A stretch of 6,141 nucleotides of DNA from Hyphomicrobiales bacterium (GTDB lineage Bacteria; Pseudomonadota; Alphaproteobacteria; Rhizobiales; Xanthobacteraceae), in NCBI GenBank assembly GCA_026400425.1, contig JAPLPC010000497.1, positions 1 to 6,141 on the forward strand. Direction: 5' to 3'. A program made the position numbers and the translations under genes. Shown here piece by piece: positions 5,614 to 6,141 of this stretch. Each line of letters opens with the position of its first letter. Position 1 is the stretch's first letter. The notes beneath the pieces are model-generated. The model was not told where the DNA came from and did not search any database. It saw only the letters and a program-made list of their open reading frames with translations.

Positions 5614-5628
5614 TTAACGAGCGGTTAA
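5614..5628 (-). promoter_or_regulatory. CtrA-type box TTAA-N7-TTAA upstream of the hypothetical gene
   Basis: The minus strand reads TTAACCGCTCGTTAA, an exact match to the CtrA full-site consensus TTAA-N7-TTAA. It sits 57 bp upstream of the ATG at 5556. On the plus strand the box is part of a short tandem duplication, CGAGCGGATTAA then CGAGCGGTTAA (5606-5628). GATTC at 5645-5649 fits the CcrM motif GANTC. Binding is inferred. Confidence 0.5.
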
Positions 5629-5703
5629 GAGTTCGGATCGGTCCGATTCATATCCCCAACCATTCCATTCGGTCGCCCTGAGACGTCGCTTGGTTCAGCA
5701 GGT

Positions 5704-5770
5704 GTGACGGTCACCTCCGGCGGCATTGCGCCGGGCGCGCGTCAACTTCGGGGCATCGCATCACGTGATG
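5704..5770. repeat. Two short perfect palindromes
   Basis: GTGAC-G-GTCAC (5704-5714) and CATCACGTGATG (5759-5770, 12 bp without a spacer), the latter flanked by GGCA and TGCC as an imperfect extension. Both lie in the gap upstream of the peroxiredoxin gene, 205-270 bp before its start. They could be regulator sites, but no family is recognised. Confidence 0.25.
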
Positions 5771-5887
5771 TTGCCAGGTCCGTTATGTGGCCGGTCCATC
5801 ATGTCGCACCCGCCGTCGCGTCGAAGACCGTCCGCGTGAAAGGCGATGCTCCGCGGCACATGTCCGGCAGAAGGATCTTGTCCTTTT

Positions 5888-5926
5888 CGTGAAGCGGTTT
5901 CATTCACGCATCCGACTACCTATAAT
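5888..5926 (+). promoter_or_regulatory. Peroxiredoxin promoter with inverted-repeat operator
   Basis: A perfect -10 TATAAT lies at 5921-5926. The best-placed -35 (5898-5903, TTTCAT) is poor, as at activator-dependent promoters. That -35 is inside an inverted repeat CGTGAA (5888-5893)/TTCACG (5903-5908), perfect over 6 bp with a 9-nt spacer. A start near 5933 gives a leader of about 44 nt. The layout suggests control by a dimeric regulator; the site does not clearly match OxyR. Confidence 0.5.
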
Positions 5927-5976
5927 CCGGACAATATGCGCTTTCGTGCGATCCATTCCAACGTTGAGGAAACTCC

Positions 5977-6141
5977 ATGTCTCTCCAGATCAATTCCATC
6001 GCGCCGGATTTCGAGGCTGAAACCACCCAAGGCACGATCAAATTCCATGACTGGATCGGCGATAGCTGGGCGCTGCTTTTCTCGCATCCCAAGGACTTCA
6101 CGCCGGTCTGCACCACCGAACTCGGCGCATTGGCCAAGCTG
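5977..6141 (+). CDS. 1-Cys peroxiredoxin (Prx6 type), N-terminal part
   Basis: First 55 codons, beginning MSLQINSIAPDFEAETTQG; the frame is open to the window edge. Peroxiredoxins reduce hydrogen peroxide, organic peroxides and peroxynitrite in the cytosol through a peroxidatic cysteine. Seen: A-P-D-F near the N-terminus, W-A-L-L-F-S-H-P-K-D-F-T-P (31-43) and the active-site P-V-C-T-T-E (43-48) with Cys45. PVCTTE is the signature of the Prx6 (1-Cys) group rather than of AhpC-type 2-Cys enzymes. Full members are about 210-220 aa, so roughly three quarters lies beyond the window. The ATG is supported by GAGGA (5966-5970) with 6-nt spacing and by the TATAAT box upstream. Confidence 0.93.
   Translation, partial: MSLQINSIAPDFEAETTQGTIKFHDWIGDSWALLFSHPKDFTPVCTTELGALAKL

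Larger units (their letters stand above)
5557..5976. other. Gene-free divergent region between the hypothetical gene and the peroxiredoxin
   Basis: About 420 bp holding regulatory signals for both sides: the CtrA-like box (5614-5628), a GATTC methylation-type site (5645-5649), short palindromes at 5704-5714 and 5759-5770, and the peroxiredoxin promoter. An open frame from a GTG at 5704 to 5892 (62 aa) has no usable ribosome site or recognisable motif and is not called a gene. Confidence 0.65.

Noticed and set aside
5704..5892. 62-codon plus-strand frame in the peroxiredoxin upstream region
   Set aside because: GTG start without a properly spaced ribosome site, no recognisable motif, and it runs into the promoter elements.
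1..6141. CRISPR array, insertion sequence, phage, toxin-antitoxin or defence genes
   Set aside because: No regularly spaced repeats, transposase or integrase motifs or suitable gene pairs were seen; a tRNA is present, but no attachment-site duplication beside it was found.

Overview
The window looks like an ordinary chromosomal stretch of a GC-rich alphaproteobacterium of the Bradyrhizobium/Rhodopseudomonas/Nitrobacter group (Nitrobacteraceae). The evidence is the protein sequences (LipB, the propionyl-CoA carboxylase alpha chain, the PEP mutase-type oxaloacetate decarboxylase), the style of the GTAGGGTGGGC palindromic repeat, and CtrA-like TTAA-N7-TTAA boxes. The assignment rests on recognition by eye and remembered family sequences, not on a database search.

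Layout, left to right. A minus-strand tRNA-Leu(GAG) lies at 31-115, with a terminator-like hairpin just 5' of it. Next comes a minus-strand, SpoA-domain-only FliN-like gene (239-481) that is not in a flagellar cluster. It diverges from plus-strand lipB (564-1289); a tandem CtrA-type box sits in the divergent region and covers the lipB start codon. The gap between the convergent lipB and acyP genes is almost filled by a compound palindromic repeat (1297-1389). Reading leftward, a tightly overlapping minus-strand operon follows: pccA (4571 to 2556), oxaloacetate decarboxylase (2559 to 1690, GTGA overlap) and acyP (1690 to 1391, TAATG overlap). Upstream of pccA are about 355 bp without a gene, a clean intrinsic terminator (4927-4955), and a minus-strand conserved hypothetical gene with a hydrophobic C-terminus (4981-5556). 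That gene is preceded by a perfect TTAA-N7-TTAA box. About 420 bp after its start, the first 55 codons of a 1-Cys peroxiredoxin begin at 5977 on the plus strand, behind a perfect TATAAT box and a 6-bp inverted repeat; the gene runs off the window.

How the genes fit together. pccA supplies the biotin carboxylase plus biotin carrier chain that feeds propionyl-CoA into methylmalonyl-CoA; its partner pccB is not in the window. The two downstream genes act on oxaloacetate and on acyl phosphates, so the operon is centred on C1/C3-C4 carboxyl chemistry. lipB makes the lipoyl cofactor for 2-oxoacid dehydrogenases. I see no CRISPR array, insertion sequence, prophage or defence locus. The most interesting signals are regulatory: two CtrA-like boxes, one of them in front of an orphan minimal FliN. 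I do not see convincing evidence for a wholly new system here.
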